Source: Bacteroidia bacterium
GTDB taxonomy: Bacteria; Bacteroidota; Bacteroidia; Bacteroidales; JAPLDU01
Reading direction: 5' to 3'
DNA length: 35,617 nt
NCBI GenBank assembly: GCA_026391255.1
Contig: JAPLDU010000045.1
Location: 1 to 35,617, forward strand
The position numbers and the translations under genes were made by a program. Numbering within the stretch: the first letter of the stretch is position 1; each line of letters starts with the position of its first letter. Under the pieces are notes generated by a model. It saw nothing but the letters and a program-made list of their open reading frames with translations, did not search any database and was not told the origin of the DNA. Positions 15,061 through 22,919 of the stretch are shown here, in pieces.

Positions 15061-15165
15061 GGTGCTTAAGACATCAAACTTACCAACATGTTGTCGCTAA
15101 TCTAATTCCAGTGAAACGGTTTAATTTTCAAATTTGCACATTTTCAAATTTTCAAATTAATTTAG
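15061..15165. repeat. Dispersed 105-base repeat, copy A (inverted partner at 19837-19942)
   Basis: Nearly identical on the opposite strand to 19837-19942. The conserved core is AACTTACCAACATGTTGTCG, then CTAATC, GTGAAACGG and a TTTTCAAATTTGCACATTTT tail. It contains the perfect palindrome CAACATGTTG. The end overlaps the last codon region of the SpoIID-like gene; its stop codon (15162-15164) lies inside the element. Confidence 0.9.
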
Positions 15166-16286
15166 TGCTTTATGATCTTTACGTTTGTATAGTAGAAACT
15201 GATAATGTCAACATAACTTTTCCCTTTTTCTGCCATTACCATGGCACCTTCCTGGCACAATCCGGCGCCATGACCATACCCCCTCCCTTTAAAGACCAAA
15301 GTGCTGTCAGTATTCGTAATGGAAAAAAAAGTCGATCTGAGTTCCCAGTCGTTCCTGATTTTTTTAAGTGGAACTGAATCGTTGCCAATGGAATAGTACT
15401 GCTTTCTCCTTGGCTGGTTAAAGCATAGCTGGCAGGGCTTCAGAGTTTCGGTATTCCTGAAACCATTATCCCTGAGATAACTAATCCATTTTCTAACTGT
15501 GATTGTTTTATCCCAGACAGCATGCGGTGATTTTAAGCAAAAACTATCACAAACTGATACCAGGTATGGTTTTGGCAAAGACCATACATCTTCGGAATTA
15601 ACTGTGTAACCACCGCAATTGGAATGAAAAGCAGCGGTGACCAGTTTATTATCCTGATCAACAATGACAAGACCTGAAGTGATCTTTGTAGCTTCTTTTA
15701 TTTCAGGCCTGAAAAAGCTCATCCCCAGGTAAACCTGGCAATGTATTCCATCGCACAACTGAAACCCTTCGTTTAAGTGACGGTCGAAATGTGCAAGCGC
15801 ATAAGTTCTGCATATGATTGCCTGGGTTTTGTAGTATTCCATGGCTGATTTTTCTCCTCCCTCCGATTCCACAACACCAGCAATGTATTCATCAATATCT
15901 GCCACATTAACAATCAGCAATTTATTTCCAAGTAAACTAATTTTAAACTCTCCTTTGTACCTTCTTGGTTCGAGAGACGGAAATACTGGTTTGATTTTCA
16001 TGCAACCGGTAGAATCAGTTTCCCTGAAATCCAAACGATCAAAATTTCCTTTCGGGATTGAATTTACTGAAACTGAAATTCTTCCGGACTTATCACTGAC
16101 AGTTACAAGATCGTTTTTTTTGATGGATATACTTTTATCATTTCCGGTAAATAATTTATATTCTCCTGAATAAATGGAAAATATTGCAGATTTTAGGTTG
16201 GAATCATTGAAAAGGCTGATGCTGACTTTCTGGGCATAAACAGAAATTGAATGATAAATAAATAAGAATATTATAATATATCTCAC
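15162..16286 (-). CDS. SpoIID/LytB-domain protein, exported, 374 aa
   Basis: Probably a periplasmic lytic transglycosylase-like protein acting on peptidoglycan. A signal peptide is visible (IIIFLFIYHSISVYA before QKV). The SpoIID domain follows: DIDEYIAGVVESEGGEKSA with the acidic residue expected to be catalytic, YYKTQAIICRTYALAH, CQVYLGM, AAFHSNCGGYTVNSEDVW, and the C-terminal GRGYGHGAGLCQEGAMVMA. Originally described in sporulators, the domain is widespread in Bacteroidetes, where its role is less clear. The start is GTG 16286, two bases after the lpxB stop, so the genes are probably co-transcribed. Its stop codon lies in a dispersed repeat. Confidence 0.9.
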   Translation of the reverse strand: MRYIIIFLFIYHSISVYAQKVSISLFNDSNLKSAIFSIYSGEYKLFTGNDKSISIKKNDLVTVSDKSGRISVSVNSIPKGNFDRLDFRETDSTGCMKIKPVFPSLEPRRYKGEFKISLLGNKLLIVNVADIDEYIAGVVESEGGEKSAMEYYKTQAIICRTYALAHFDRHLNEGFQLCDGIHCQVYLGMSFFRPEIKEATKITSGLVIVDQDNKLVTAAFHSNCGGYTVNSEDVWSLPKPYLVSVCDSFCLKSPHAVWDKTITVRKWISYLRDNGFRNTETLKPCQLCFNQPRRKQYYSIGNDSVPLKKIRNDWELRSTFFSITNTDSTLVFKGRGYGHGAGLCQEGAMVMAEKGKSYVDIISFYYTNVKIIKH

Positions 16287-16288
16287 TT

Positions 16289-16735
16289 TCAGGTTCTTAA
16301 TGAATTCACAATTTTTTCTGCAATTCTATGGGAAGCACCCGGTCCGCCTAACATGGTATATAATATTGAATAGTCATGTAAAATTTTGAGACGATAATCG
16401 CTGTCATTCAGTATTTTATCTAATTCCACCCTGATATTTTCATAGGTCATATCATTCTGGAACAATTCTTTCACCACTTCTTTTTCCATGATAAGGTTAA
16501 CCAAGGACATGAACCTGATATGGATTAAAAACCTGGCGATAAATAAACTGAGACGACCTATCCGGTAACAGACTATTTCAGGTGTTCCGAGCAAGGCTGT
16601 TTCAAGAGTGGCCGTACCCGAAGTGACCAATGCAGCCGATGAAAATTCAAGTAGCGGGTATGTTTGATTGAATATGATTTTCACCCCGGAACCGGCAATA
16701 TATTTATTATACAGGTTTTGGTCAATTGAAGTCAA
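16289..16735 (-). CDS. lpxB: Lipid-A-disaccharide synthase, C-terminal fragment (frame-disrupted)
   Basis: C-terminal half of LpxB in the +1 frame relative to the N-terminal fragment upstream. It reads TSIDQNLYNKYIAGSGVKII, then FNQTYPLLEFSSAALVTSGT, ATLETALLGTPEIVCYRIG and the terminal LGGPGASHRIAEKIVNSL, all family-typical. The first possible start in this frame is TTG 16735, but homology seems to extend a few codons further upstream. From family knowledge, 20-25 residues of the loop joining the two Rossmann-like halves are missing. Confidence 0.9.
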   Translation of the reverse strand: MTSIDQNLYNKYIAGSGVKIIFNQTYPLLEFSSAALVTSGTATLETALLGTPEIVCYRIGRLSLFIARFLIHIRFMSLVNLIMEKEVVKELFQNDMTYENIRVELDKILNDSDYRLKILHDYSILYTMLGGPGASHRIAEKIVNSLRT

Positions 16736-17348
16736 CCCAGTTGATCTCCTGTTGCCTGCTGCCAGGTAATATCACAATCATTGGTTTATCAGGCAGATGA
16801 TTGTTTTGAAGAAACTCTGCTTTTGATCCTTTATGTTCATGGTAGAATTTCATGGCATCAAGAAGAGGATGACCTTCAAATTCAGCCTCATAGCCATGTT
16901 TTTTGTAAAATACCTTTTCGAAAGGCAATATAACAAACAGTTTATCGGTGTATTTCCTGATGATATCGATCCTTGATTTATGCCAGGCCCAGACTGTCGG
17001 TGAAATATAATAATACACCCTGATGCCGGCTTTTTTAGCCAGTTTAGCTATTCTCAGGTTAAATCCGGGATAGTCAATGAGTATGAGCACATTTGGGTCA
17101 AAGGATTTAATATCATCAATGCAATAACGGATATTCCTGAAGATTGACCTGAGATTCCGGGCAACTGCAAAAAAGCCCATGAAAGCATGATCCCTGTAAT
17201 GTTTTATTAAGCTTCCACCCTGAGCAAGCATCAGGTCACCACCCCAGAACCGGAATTCAGCCTGAGAATCCAGGTTCTTTAATTCCTTCATCAGATTGGA
17301 ACCATGAAGATCGCCCGATGCTTCACCGGCAACAAGGTAATATTTCAT
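16722..17348 (-). CDS. lpxB: Lipid-A-disaccharide synthase, N-terminal fragment (frame-disrupted)
   Basis: LpxB (GT19) joins UDP-2,3-diacylglucosamine and lipid X to form the lipid A disaccharide at the inner membrane. The N-terminal half is intact: MKYYLVAGEASGDLHGSNLM, FWGGDLM, IDYPGFNLRIAKLAKKAGI, YYISPTVWAWHKSRI, ILPFEKVFYKKHGYEAEFEG and MIVILPGSRQQEI. It then runs into NWVDFN and a TGA. The homologous remainder is in the +1 frame (16289-16735). Intact LpxB is about 370-380 residues; the two pieces together give about 350. It lies downstream of surE and a small membrane gene, in the same direction. Confidence 0.92.
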   Translation of the reverse strand: MKYYLVAGEASGDLHGSNLMKELKNLDSQAEFRFWGGDLMLAQGGSLIKHYRDHAFMGFFAVARNLRSIFRNIRYCIDDIKSFDPNVLILIDYPGFNLRIAKLAKKAGIRVYYYISPTVWAWHKSRIDIIRKYTDKLFVILPFEKVFYKKHGYEAEFEGHPLLDAMKFYHEHKGSKAEFLQNNHLPDKPMIVILPGSRQQEINWVDFN

Positions 17349-17377
17349 TCTCAGAGATCATTAGCAGGTAAAAACAG

Positions 17378-17677
17378 CTACAGCCTGCTTTTAACCAGCA
17401 TTATAACAATTACTGCAGTGTAAAGAAATGTTGTAATAAGCACACCTCTTGCTGAATAGAGATAATTTCTCCAGATAAATAAAAAAAATGCCAAAATATT
17501 CCCGGCCACACTGAGACTCATCAGTTGTGTGTACTTATTTACCTTAATGGTTATTTTAATAAATTCAGCAAATGATAAAGTTTTAAAATTGAACTTATAA
17601 TAAATATAGCAGGTGAGTAAAGGGAAAAGAACACCTACCACTAGTCCAACCCAGACATAATCAAACTTTGACCTCAT
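17378..17677 (-). CDS. Small integral membrane protein, 99 aa
   Basis: Three or four hydrophobic segments (VWVGLVVGVLFPLLTCYIYY, MSLSVAGNILAFFLFIW, GVLITTFLYTAVIVIMLV) and a basic C-terminus. I do not recognise a functional family. I chose ATG 17677 (MRSKFDY), which overlaps the surE 3' end by 17 bases; an alternative ATG at 17707 would overlap by 47. Its tight placement between surE and lpxB suggests co-transcription. I recall a similarly placed small membrane protein in other Bacteroidales. Function unknown. Confidence 0.75.
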   Translation of the reverse strand: MRSKFDYVWVGLVVGVLFPLLTCYIYYKFNFKTLSFAEFIKITIKVNKYTQLMSLSVAGNILAFFLFIWRNYLYSARGVLITTFLYTAVIVIMLVKSRL

Positions 17678-18446
17678 ATTCAAACATTTTAATGGAATTA
17701 ATGGCATGATGTGCCGTAAAGTCTATTTCAACGGGCACTATTGAAATATAATTGTGACGCATTGCCCAGTCATCCGTATCAACAGCATCGGGTTCAAAAT
17801 TGTAAAAATCTCCGGCAAGAATAAAATATATACCATGTTCATCTTCACTAAAATCAAATTTTTCGACCCATTTCGATGAGGCCTGCCGGCATATTTTTAT
17901 CCCTTTCACTTCATGAGCCTGAATAAGCGGGAAATTTACATTCAGGCAAACACCGTGAGGTAAGCCATTGGAAATAAGTTTATCAATAATTTTTTTGGTG
18001 AAATCGGAAACCATGGTAAAATCAGCATCCGGATGATGATCATCCAGAGAAAACCCGGCCGAAGGAATCCCGTGAATGCAGCCTTCCATCACAGCTCCCA
18101 TTGTGCCGGAATACGCAATGCTGATGGCAGCATTTGTTCCATGATTGATACCTGCCAGTATAAAATCAGGAACTTGATCGTTCAACTCATTCAGTGCAAA
18201 TTTCACGCAATCTACCGAGGTTCCTGAACATTGATAAATGATGAGCCCGGTCTCTTCTTTTATTTTACTGAAATAAACAGGTGTATTTACGGTGACAGTA
18301 TGTGAGGTTGCAGACCTGCCCCGGTCGGGAGCAACAACAAGTACATCACCAAACCGACGGGCAATCTGTATAAGTTGATCAATACCTTTTGCGTTGATAC
18401 CATCGTCGTTGGTAACCAGGATTAATGGTTTATTATCTTTAATCAA
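17661..18446 (-). CDS. surE: 5'/3'-nucleotidase SurE, 261 aa
   Basis: Metal-dependent phosphatase that removes phosphate from nucleoside monophosphates. The family N-terminus is clear: PLILVTNDDGINAKGI with the metal-binding Asp pair (Asp14-Asp15), then VVAPDRGRSATSHTVTV with the metal-ligand Ser, and PDFILAGINHGTNAAISIAY with the metal-binding Asn. YSGTMGAVMEGCIHGIPSAG is also typical. The start codon is TTG 18446: there is no in-frame ATG between an upstream stop and the conserved first strand. A heptamer array begins 5 bases upstream. It heads a run with the small membrane gene, lpxB and the SpoIID-like gene. Confidence 0.95.
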   Translation of the reverse strand: MIKDNKPLILVTNDDGINAKGIDQLIQIARRFGDVLVVAPDRGRSATSHTVTVNTPVYFSKIKEETGLIIYQCSGTSVDCVKFALNELNDQVPDFILAGINHGTNAAISIAYSGTMGAVMEGCIHGIPSAGFSLDDHHPDADFTMVSDFTKKIIDKLISNGLPHGVCLNVNFPLIQAHEVKGIKICRQASSKWVEKFDFSEDEHGIYFILAGDFYNFEPDAVDTDDWAMRHNYISIVPVEIDFTAHHAINSIKMFEYEVKV

Positions 18447-18450
18447 AGTA

Positions 18451-18565
18451 TATGAGATATGAGTTATAAGTTATAAGTTATTAGTCATAAGTTATAAGTA
18501 ATGAACTACTTATACTGTCTACTGCCTTATGTCTTATGCCTTTTGCCTAATGCCTAATGCCTGTC
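18451..18565. repeat. Heptamer arrays (TATGAGT/TATAAGT and GCCTAAT types)
   Basis: First array 18451-18506: TATGAGA, TATGAGT, TATAAGT x2, TATTAGT, CATAAGT, TATAAGT, AATGAAC, all in phase. Second array 18524-18565: GCCTTAT, GTCTTAT, GCCTTTT, GCCTAAT x2, GCCTGTC. The stop codon of the DUF1015 gene (18564-18566) overlaps the last unit. The arrays fill the gap between DUF1015 and surE. Confidence 0.93.
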
Positions 18566-19808
18566 AGTCAAGAGTATGAACAACCAGTCCGCTTCTCAAT
18601 TTTGGTTCGAACCAGGTGGTTTTAGGTGGCATGATATTTCCGTTGTCGGCAATGTTCATCAACTGATCCATTGAAACCGGGTAAAGGGCAAATGCGACCT
18701 TCATTTCACCACTATCAACCCGTTTTTTCAACTCACCAAGACCACGGATACCTCCCACGAAATCTATTCTTTTGGAAGTTCTGAGATCTTTAATACCGAG
18801 AATTGCATCAAGAACCAGGTTTGATAATATCGTCACATCCAGAATTCCGATTGGATCATCATCATGATAAGTACCCGGCCTGGCAGTAAGAGAATACCAT
18901 TTACCATCGAGGTACATGCCGAAATTATGCAGTCGTTCGGGTTTATAAATATCACTCCCCTTTTGCTCAATTGTGAATACCTTACCGAGTTCTTCAATAA
19001 ACTGATTGATTTCCATGCCATTTAAATCTTTCACCAACCTGTTGTAATCGATAATGGTCAGTTGAGAAGCCGGAAAATGAACGGCAAGGAAAAAGTTATA
19101 TTCTTCTTTTCCTGTATAAGAAAGGTTGTTAGCTCTTTTTTCTTTGCCAACGAGTGCAGCGGCAGCAGTACGATGGTGTCCGTCGGCCACATAAGTATTC
19201 GGGATTTTGGAGAATAACTCAATGATTTCTGAAATTATTCTTTGATCTCTGATCACCCAGAAATGATGTCCAACACCATCAGGGGCAATAAAATCATATT
19301 CAGGTGTTGCTTTCACCGCCTCAGAAATGATGGTATCAATTTCCGGCACATCACGGAATGTAAAGAAGACTGGTTCCATGTTGGCATTGGTAATTCTTAC
19401 ATGCTTCATTCTGTCCTCTTCCTTGTCTTTCCTGGTAAGTTCGTGTTTCAGTATGACATTGTTCATGTAATCGTCAACTCCTGCACAGCCAACAATTCCA
19501 TACTGAGTTTTTCCAAACATGGTCTGGGCATAAATGTACAGGTAGTTGTCAGGATCCTGCACCAACCATCCCTTTTTTCTGAATTCATTAAAATTTGATT
19601 TTGCTTTTTCGTACACCCGTGGTTCATGTTCATCAGTCCCCACAGGAAGGTCAATTTCAGGTTTAATGATATGAAGCAGGGAATATTGATTTCCTTCGGC
19701 TTCTTTACGTGCTTCAGCAGAACTGAGTACGTCATAGGGTCGTGAAGCCAGGTCCCGGGCAATTACCGCAGGCGGCCTCAAACCTTTAAAAGCTTTTAAA
19801 ATAGCCAT
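18564..19808 (-). CDS. DUF1015 family protein, 414 aa
   Basis: Uncharacterised conserved cytoplasmic protein. Family-typical motifs are ILKAFKGLRPPAVIARDLAS and SRPYDVLSSAEARKEAEGN at the N-terminus, the PRVYEKAKSNFNEFRKKGWL stretch, YGIVGCAGVDDY, ILKHELTRKDKEEDRMKH, the conserved YVADGHHRTAAAALV, and RIDFVGGIRGLGELKKRVDS near the end. The order serC, serA, DUF1015 in one direction is one I recall from Bacteroidales and suggests a link to serine metabolism, but no activity is established. The start is ATG 19808. A dispersed repeat lies 29 bases upstream. Confidence 0.92.
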   Translation of the reverse strand: MAILKAFKGLRPPAVIARDLASRPYDVLSSAEARKEAEGNQYSLLHIIKPEIDLPVGTDEHEPRVYEKAKSNFNEFRKKGWLVQDPDNYLYIYAQTMFGKTQYGIVGCAGVDDYMNNVILKHELTRKDKEEDRMKHVRITNANMEPVFFTFRDVPEIDTIISEAVKATPEYDFIAPDGVGHHFWVIRDQRIISEIIELFSKIPNTYVADGHHRTAAAALVGKEKRANNLSYTGKEEYNFFLAVHFPASQLTIIDYNRLVKDLNGMEINQFIEELGKVFTIEQKGSDIYKPERLHNFGMYLDGKWYSLTARPGTYHDDDPIGILDVTILSNLVLDAILGIKDLRTSKRIDFVGGIRGLGELKKRVDSGEMKVAFALYPVSMDQLMNIADNGNIMPPKTTWFEPKLRSGLVVHTLD

Positions 19809-19836
19809 AAAATTATGATGCTGTATTTATTAAATC

Positions 19837-19942
19837 CTAAATTAATTTGAAAATTTGAAAATGTGCAAATTTGAAAATTAAATCCGTTTCACGGGAATAA
19901 GATTAGCGACAACATGTTGGTAAGTTTTGTTTCCTAAGCATC
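19837..19942. repeat. Dispersed 105-base repeat, copy B (inverted relative to 15061-15165)
   Basis: The reverse complement matches copy A along its whole length with few differences, including the CAACATGTTG palindrome and the TTTGAAAATGTGCAAATTTG tail. It lies between the serA stop and the DUF1015 start. The rest of the gap (19943-20084) shows no gene or motif that I can name. Confidence 0.9.
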
Positions 19943-20084
19943 TAACTATAAAACCCATGTTCCGAAATTTTGGGGTTTTGAAAATTAAATTTCACGAATA
20001 AAAAACCACTAAATCAAAGACTGCAAAATTAACATCCGGGCAGAGATTACAAACCGGAGCTTTGACTTAGTGGCAATTTATTTT

Positions 20085-21008
20085 CTATTTGTTTACCTGG
20101 TATGTTTTATCTCCCTTTTCAAAGAAATCAACAATTTGAACAGCAGCAGCAATACCTGCATTGATATTGGCTTCGGCTGTCTGAGCACCCATTTTCTTTG
20201 CTGTAAATAAATACCTTCCGGGAAATTTCCCAATCACTTCGGCTTTACAATCGGGTTCGACATCGGAAAGATATTTAAAATCAGGACGTTCAGTAAACAT
20301 CCTGAGCAAAGATGCTTCATCAATCACTTCTTTACGCGCAGTATTGATAAGAGTCGCTCCTTTGGGCATCTTTGACAGAAGATCGAAATTGATTGATTTT
20401 TTTGTTTCGTTGTTTGCGGGAATGTGCAAAGAAACATACTGGCACTTACTGTATAATTCATCAGCGGTGCCAATCCATTTCAGGCCATCTCCCACAATTT
20501 GTTCTTTTGGAATATAAGGATCGAAGGCATAAATATCCATTCCGAATCCTTTGGCAATAAGGGCTAAATACTTACCAACGTTGCCATATGCATGAATTCC
20601 CAGTGATTTTCCGCGCAATTCAGAACCTGAACCACCGTTAAATGAATCACGTATTGCATAGATCATCAGGCCAAACGCAAGTTCAGCCACTGCATTGGAA
20701 TTCTGACCGGGTGTATTCATTGCAACAACGCCTTTTTCAGTGCAGGCGGCAAGATCAATATTATCATAGCCCGCTCCCGCACGAACGATGATCCTGAGAT
20801 TTTTACCGGCATTGATCACCTCTTTGTCGGCAATGTCACTGCGGATAATCATGGCGTCCACATTTGCCACAGCATCAAGCAGTTCCTGTTTAGTCGTATA
20901 TTTCTCGAGAAGAACCAGTTCATATCCGGCTTTTACAACGACCTCCCTGATTTTATCGACCGCAACTTTAGCGAAAGGCTTATCGGTCGCAACCAAAATT
21001 CTTTTCAT
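20085..21008 (-). CDS. serA: D-3-phosphoglycerate dehydrogenase (short, lysine type), 307 aa
   Basis: Oxidises 3-phosphoglycerate to 3-phosphohydroxypyruvate, the first step of serine synthesis. It has the two-domain 2-hydroxyacid dehydrogenase fold: VRAGAGYDNIDL, the nucleotide-binding region GIHAYGNVGKYLA, HIPANNETKKSIN, and LINTARKEVIDEASL with the substrate Arg. There is no C-terminal ACT/regulatory domain. Where most members have PHxG with a catalytic His, this protein reads AKKMGAQTAEAN, the lysine-type active site known from Bacteroides-like and Entamoeba enzymes. I chose ATG 21008 (MKRILVA) over an upstream TTG. It follows serC and a four-helix-bundle gene in the same direction. Confidence 0.93.
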   Translation of the reverse strand: MKRILVATDKPFAKVAVDKIREVVVKAGYELVLLEKYTTKQELLDAVANVDAMIIRSDIADKEVINAGKNLRIIVRAGAGYDNIDLAACTEKGVVAMNTPGQNSNAVAELAFGLMIYAIRDSFNGGSGSELRGKSLGIHAYGNVGKYLALIAKGFGMDIYAFDPYIPKEQIVGDGLKWIGTADELYSKCQYVSLHIPANNETKKSINFDLLSKMPKGATLINTARKEVIDEASLLRMFTERPDFKYLSDVEPDCKAEVIGKFPGRYLFTAKKMGAQTAEANINAGIAAAVQIVDFFEKGDKTYQVNK

Positions 21009-21024
21009 ATCATTCAATTTTTTA

Positions 21025-21101
21025 GAGTTATGAATTATGAGTGATGAGTGATGAGTGATGACTTTTGACTTATGACTTACGACTATTGACTATTGACTAT
21101 T
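21025..21101. repeat. Heptamer array, eleven phased GANNNNN units
   Basis: Eleven consecutive heptamers: GAGTTAT, GAATTAT, GAGTGAT x3, GACTTTT, GACTTAT, GACTTAC, GACTATT x3. The last GACTATT contains the stop codon (CTA, 21097-21099) of the four-helix-bundle gene read on the minus strand. The array fills the whole gap between that gene and serA. Confidence 0.95.
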
Positions 21102-21627
21102 GTAATTCCGTATTCTTCGAAAAATCCTCATCATGATCGGTATCGGTGCTATAATCACCAAAATCAGTATGAACATCTGTGTTGATATCGGCAGGTTGAT
21201 CAGAACCATGTTCGGCTAAAGAAGATGAATGGTAATCCTGGTGAGGACGGTTATTTCCTTTGCGGTTATGCAAAGAAGCAATGAAACCACTTAACATTTT
21301 TGATATTTCGAGTACTTTTACCCTCAGATCCTCTTCTTTCGCTTCATCAAGGTAATTCCTGCGCCTGGCAATAGTAGTAAAAACCAGGCAGCGCCTGATG
21401 GCATCCTTGGCATACTTAAGGTCGGAAATGAAGTCCAGCCTGCTTTTGCCTGAACCTTCAGCAATAAAAAGGGCAATGGATACAGATGAATTCCGGAAGT
21501 CAGTGACCAGCAGGTTCTCATTTTCAGGGAAATCCCTGGTACATTCAAAAACGAGATCTGAATAATCAAGAGTACGTTCATAAACCTTCAGTCCTTCAAA
21601 CCTTAGTTTTTCATTTTCAACGAACAT
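21097..21627 (-). CDS. Four-helix-bundle protein (23S rRNA intervening-sequence type) with acidic tail, 176 aa
   Basis: The first about 120 residues fit the four-helix-bundle family first seen as proteins encoded in 23S rRNA intervening sequences: LRFEGLKVYERTLDYSDLVF, SSVSIALFIAEGSGKSRLDF, SDLKYAKDAIRRCLVFTTIA and VLEISKMLSGFIASLHNRKG. After that comes a low-complexity, Asp/His/Ser-rich tail of about 50 residues (SSLAEHGSDQPADINTDVHT, then DTDHDEDFSKNTELQ). Such proteins are small and their role is unknown. Here the gene is not in an rRNA gene but between serC and serA, in the same direction. The stop codon lies in a heptamer repeat unit. The start is ATG 21627. Confidence 0.85.
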   Translation of the reverse strand: MFVENEKLRFEGLKVYERTLDYSDLVFECTRDFPENENLLVTDFRNSSVSIALFIAEGSGKSRLDFISDLKYAKDAIRRCLVFTTIARRRNYLDEAKEEDLRVKVLEISKMLSGFIASLHNRKGNNRPHQDYHSSSLAEHGSDQPADINTDVHTDFGDYSTDTDHDEDFSKNTELQ

Positions 21628-21700
21628 AGCTGTATAGTATTAATTAATAATTAGGAAAGACAGAAGCACCAATGAATGAATATATAATTTACAGGAATTA

Positions 21701-22768
21701 TCAGGCGTGCATTTTTTCAAATTCCTGCATACATTCAATAAGAGCTTTTACACTTTCCACAGGAAGTGCATTATAGGTAGATGCCCTGAAGCCGCCAACT
21801 GAACGATGTCCTTTGATTCCAACCATACCTTTGGAACTTGCAAATTTCTGAAATTCTTCTTCGAGTTGTTTGTATTTTTCTGTTAAGATAAAGCAAATAT
21901 TCATGATTGACCTGGCAACAGGCTCGCAAGTTCCGGTAAACAAACTGTTTCTGTCAATTTCATCATATAATAGCTGAGCCTTACTATTGTTGATCTCACT
22001 CATTTTCTCAAGGCCACCGATAGATTTCAGCCATTTCAGTGTTTCTTTTACAGCGAAAATGGCAAAACACGGCGGGGTATTATACAATGAATTTTCCTTG
22101 ACATGAGTACGGTAGTCAAGCATCGTCGGAATTTTCCGTTCAATTTTTCCAAGAATATCTTCACGAACAATGACAACTGTAACACCGGCAGGACCAATAT
22201 TTTTCTGAGCTCCGGCATAGATCAGACCGTAACGGGATACATCCACAGGCCGGCTCAGGATATCAGATGACATATCAGCAACCAGGGTGACCGGGCTGAC
22301 AATGTCATGCCTTATTTCTGTACCGTACAGGGTATTATTCGTGGTGATATGAAAATAATCAACATCTGTTGGAATATTAAATTTCGGAATATAGGTAAAG
22401 TTTTTATCTGCTGAAGAAGCAACAACATTCACCTCACCAAAGAACTTTGCTTCCTTGATTGCTTTCTGGGCCCATCCGCCGGTTTCAAGATATGCAGCCT
22501 TTTTATTCAGCAGGTTAAAAGGTACCATGCAGAACTGAAGACTGGCTCCTCCGCCAAGAAATAAAACATGATAACCTTCCGGTATCTTCATCAATTCTTT
22601 AAATAAAGAAACTGCCTCATTAACTACTGCTTCAAAATCCTTACTGCGGTGTGAAATTTCGAGGATTGACAGGCCAGTTCCTTCCAGTTCCAAGACTGCT
22701 TTTGCAGTATTTTCAACGGCTATCCGGGGTAAAATACTGGGACCCGGATTAAAATTATGCTTTTTCAT
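21701..22768 (-). CDS. serC: Phosphoserine aminotransferase, 355 aa
   Basis: PLP enzyme that transfers an amino group from glutamate to 3-phosphohydroxypyruvate (and acts in pyridoxal phosphate synthesis in some bacteria). Typical sequence throughout: [91 protein letters not shown], then the PLP-lysine in [20 protein letters not shown] and the C-terminal [20 protein letters not shown]. Length is normal. The start is ATG 22768; a -7 box lies about 43 bases upstream, so this is probably the head of the ser transcription unit with the four-helix protein, serA and perhaps DUF1015. Confidence 0.97.
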   Translation of the reverse strand: MKKHNFNPGPSILPRIAVENTAKAVLELEGTGLSILEISHRSKDFEAVVNEAVSLFKELMKIPEGYHVLFLGGGASLQFCMVPFNLLNKKAAYLETGGWAQKAIKEAKFFGEVNVVASSADKNFTYIPKFNIPTDVDYFHITTNNTLYGTEIRHDIVSPVTLVADMSSDILSRPVDVSRYGLIYAGAQKNIGPAGVTVVIVREDILGKIERKIPTMLDYRTHVKENSLYNTPPCFAIFAVKETLKWLKSIGGLEKMSEINNSKAQLLYDEIDRNSLFTGTCEPVARSIMNICFILTEKYKQLEEEFQKFASSKGMVGIKGHRSVGGFRASTYNALPVESVKALIECMQEFEKMHA

Positions 22769-22810
22769 TTTCGATAAATTAAGGTTTTGTCATTTGAATA
22801 ATTACGATTA

Positions 22811-22818
22811 CAAATTTA
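22811..22818 (-). promoter_or_regulatory. Predicted -7 box for serC
   Basis: The minus strand reads TAAATTTG followed by T, matching TAnnTTTGY, 43 bases upstream of the serC ATG. No clear -33 element. Prediction from motif only. Confidence 0.45.
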
Positions 22819-22919
22819 ATGTATTCGTATTAATATTTTGCCTGATACAGCTTAAATCCATAATAAATTATCATGAAAATATAAATATGTACCTGAGTAT
22901 CAAAATTTATTGATCCCGT

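Noticed and set aside
15033-15377. 114-codon plus-strand frame over the dispersed element and SpoIID 3' end
   Set aside because: It is composed of the repeat element plus antisense of the SpoIID-like gene; no upstream signals or homology.
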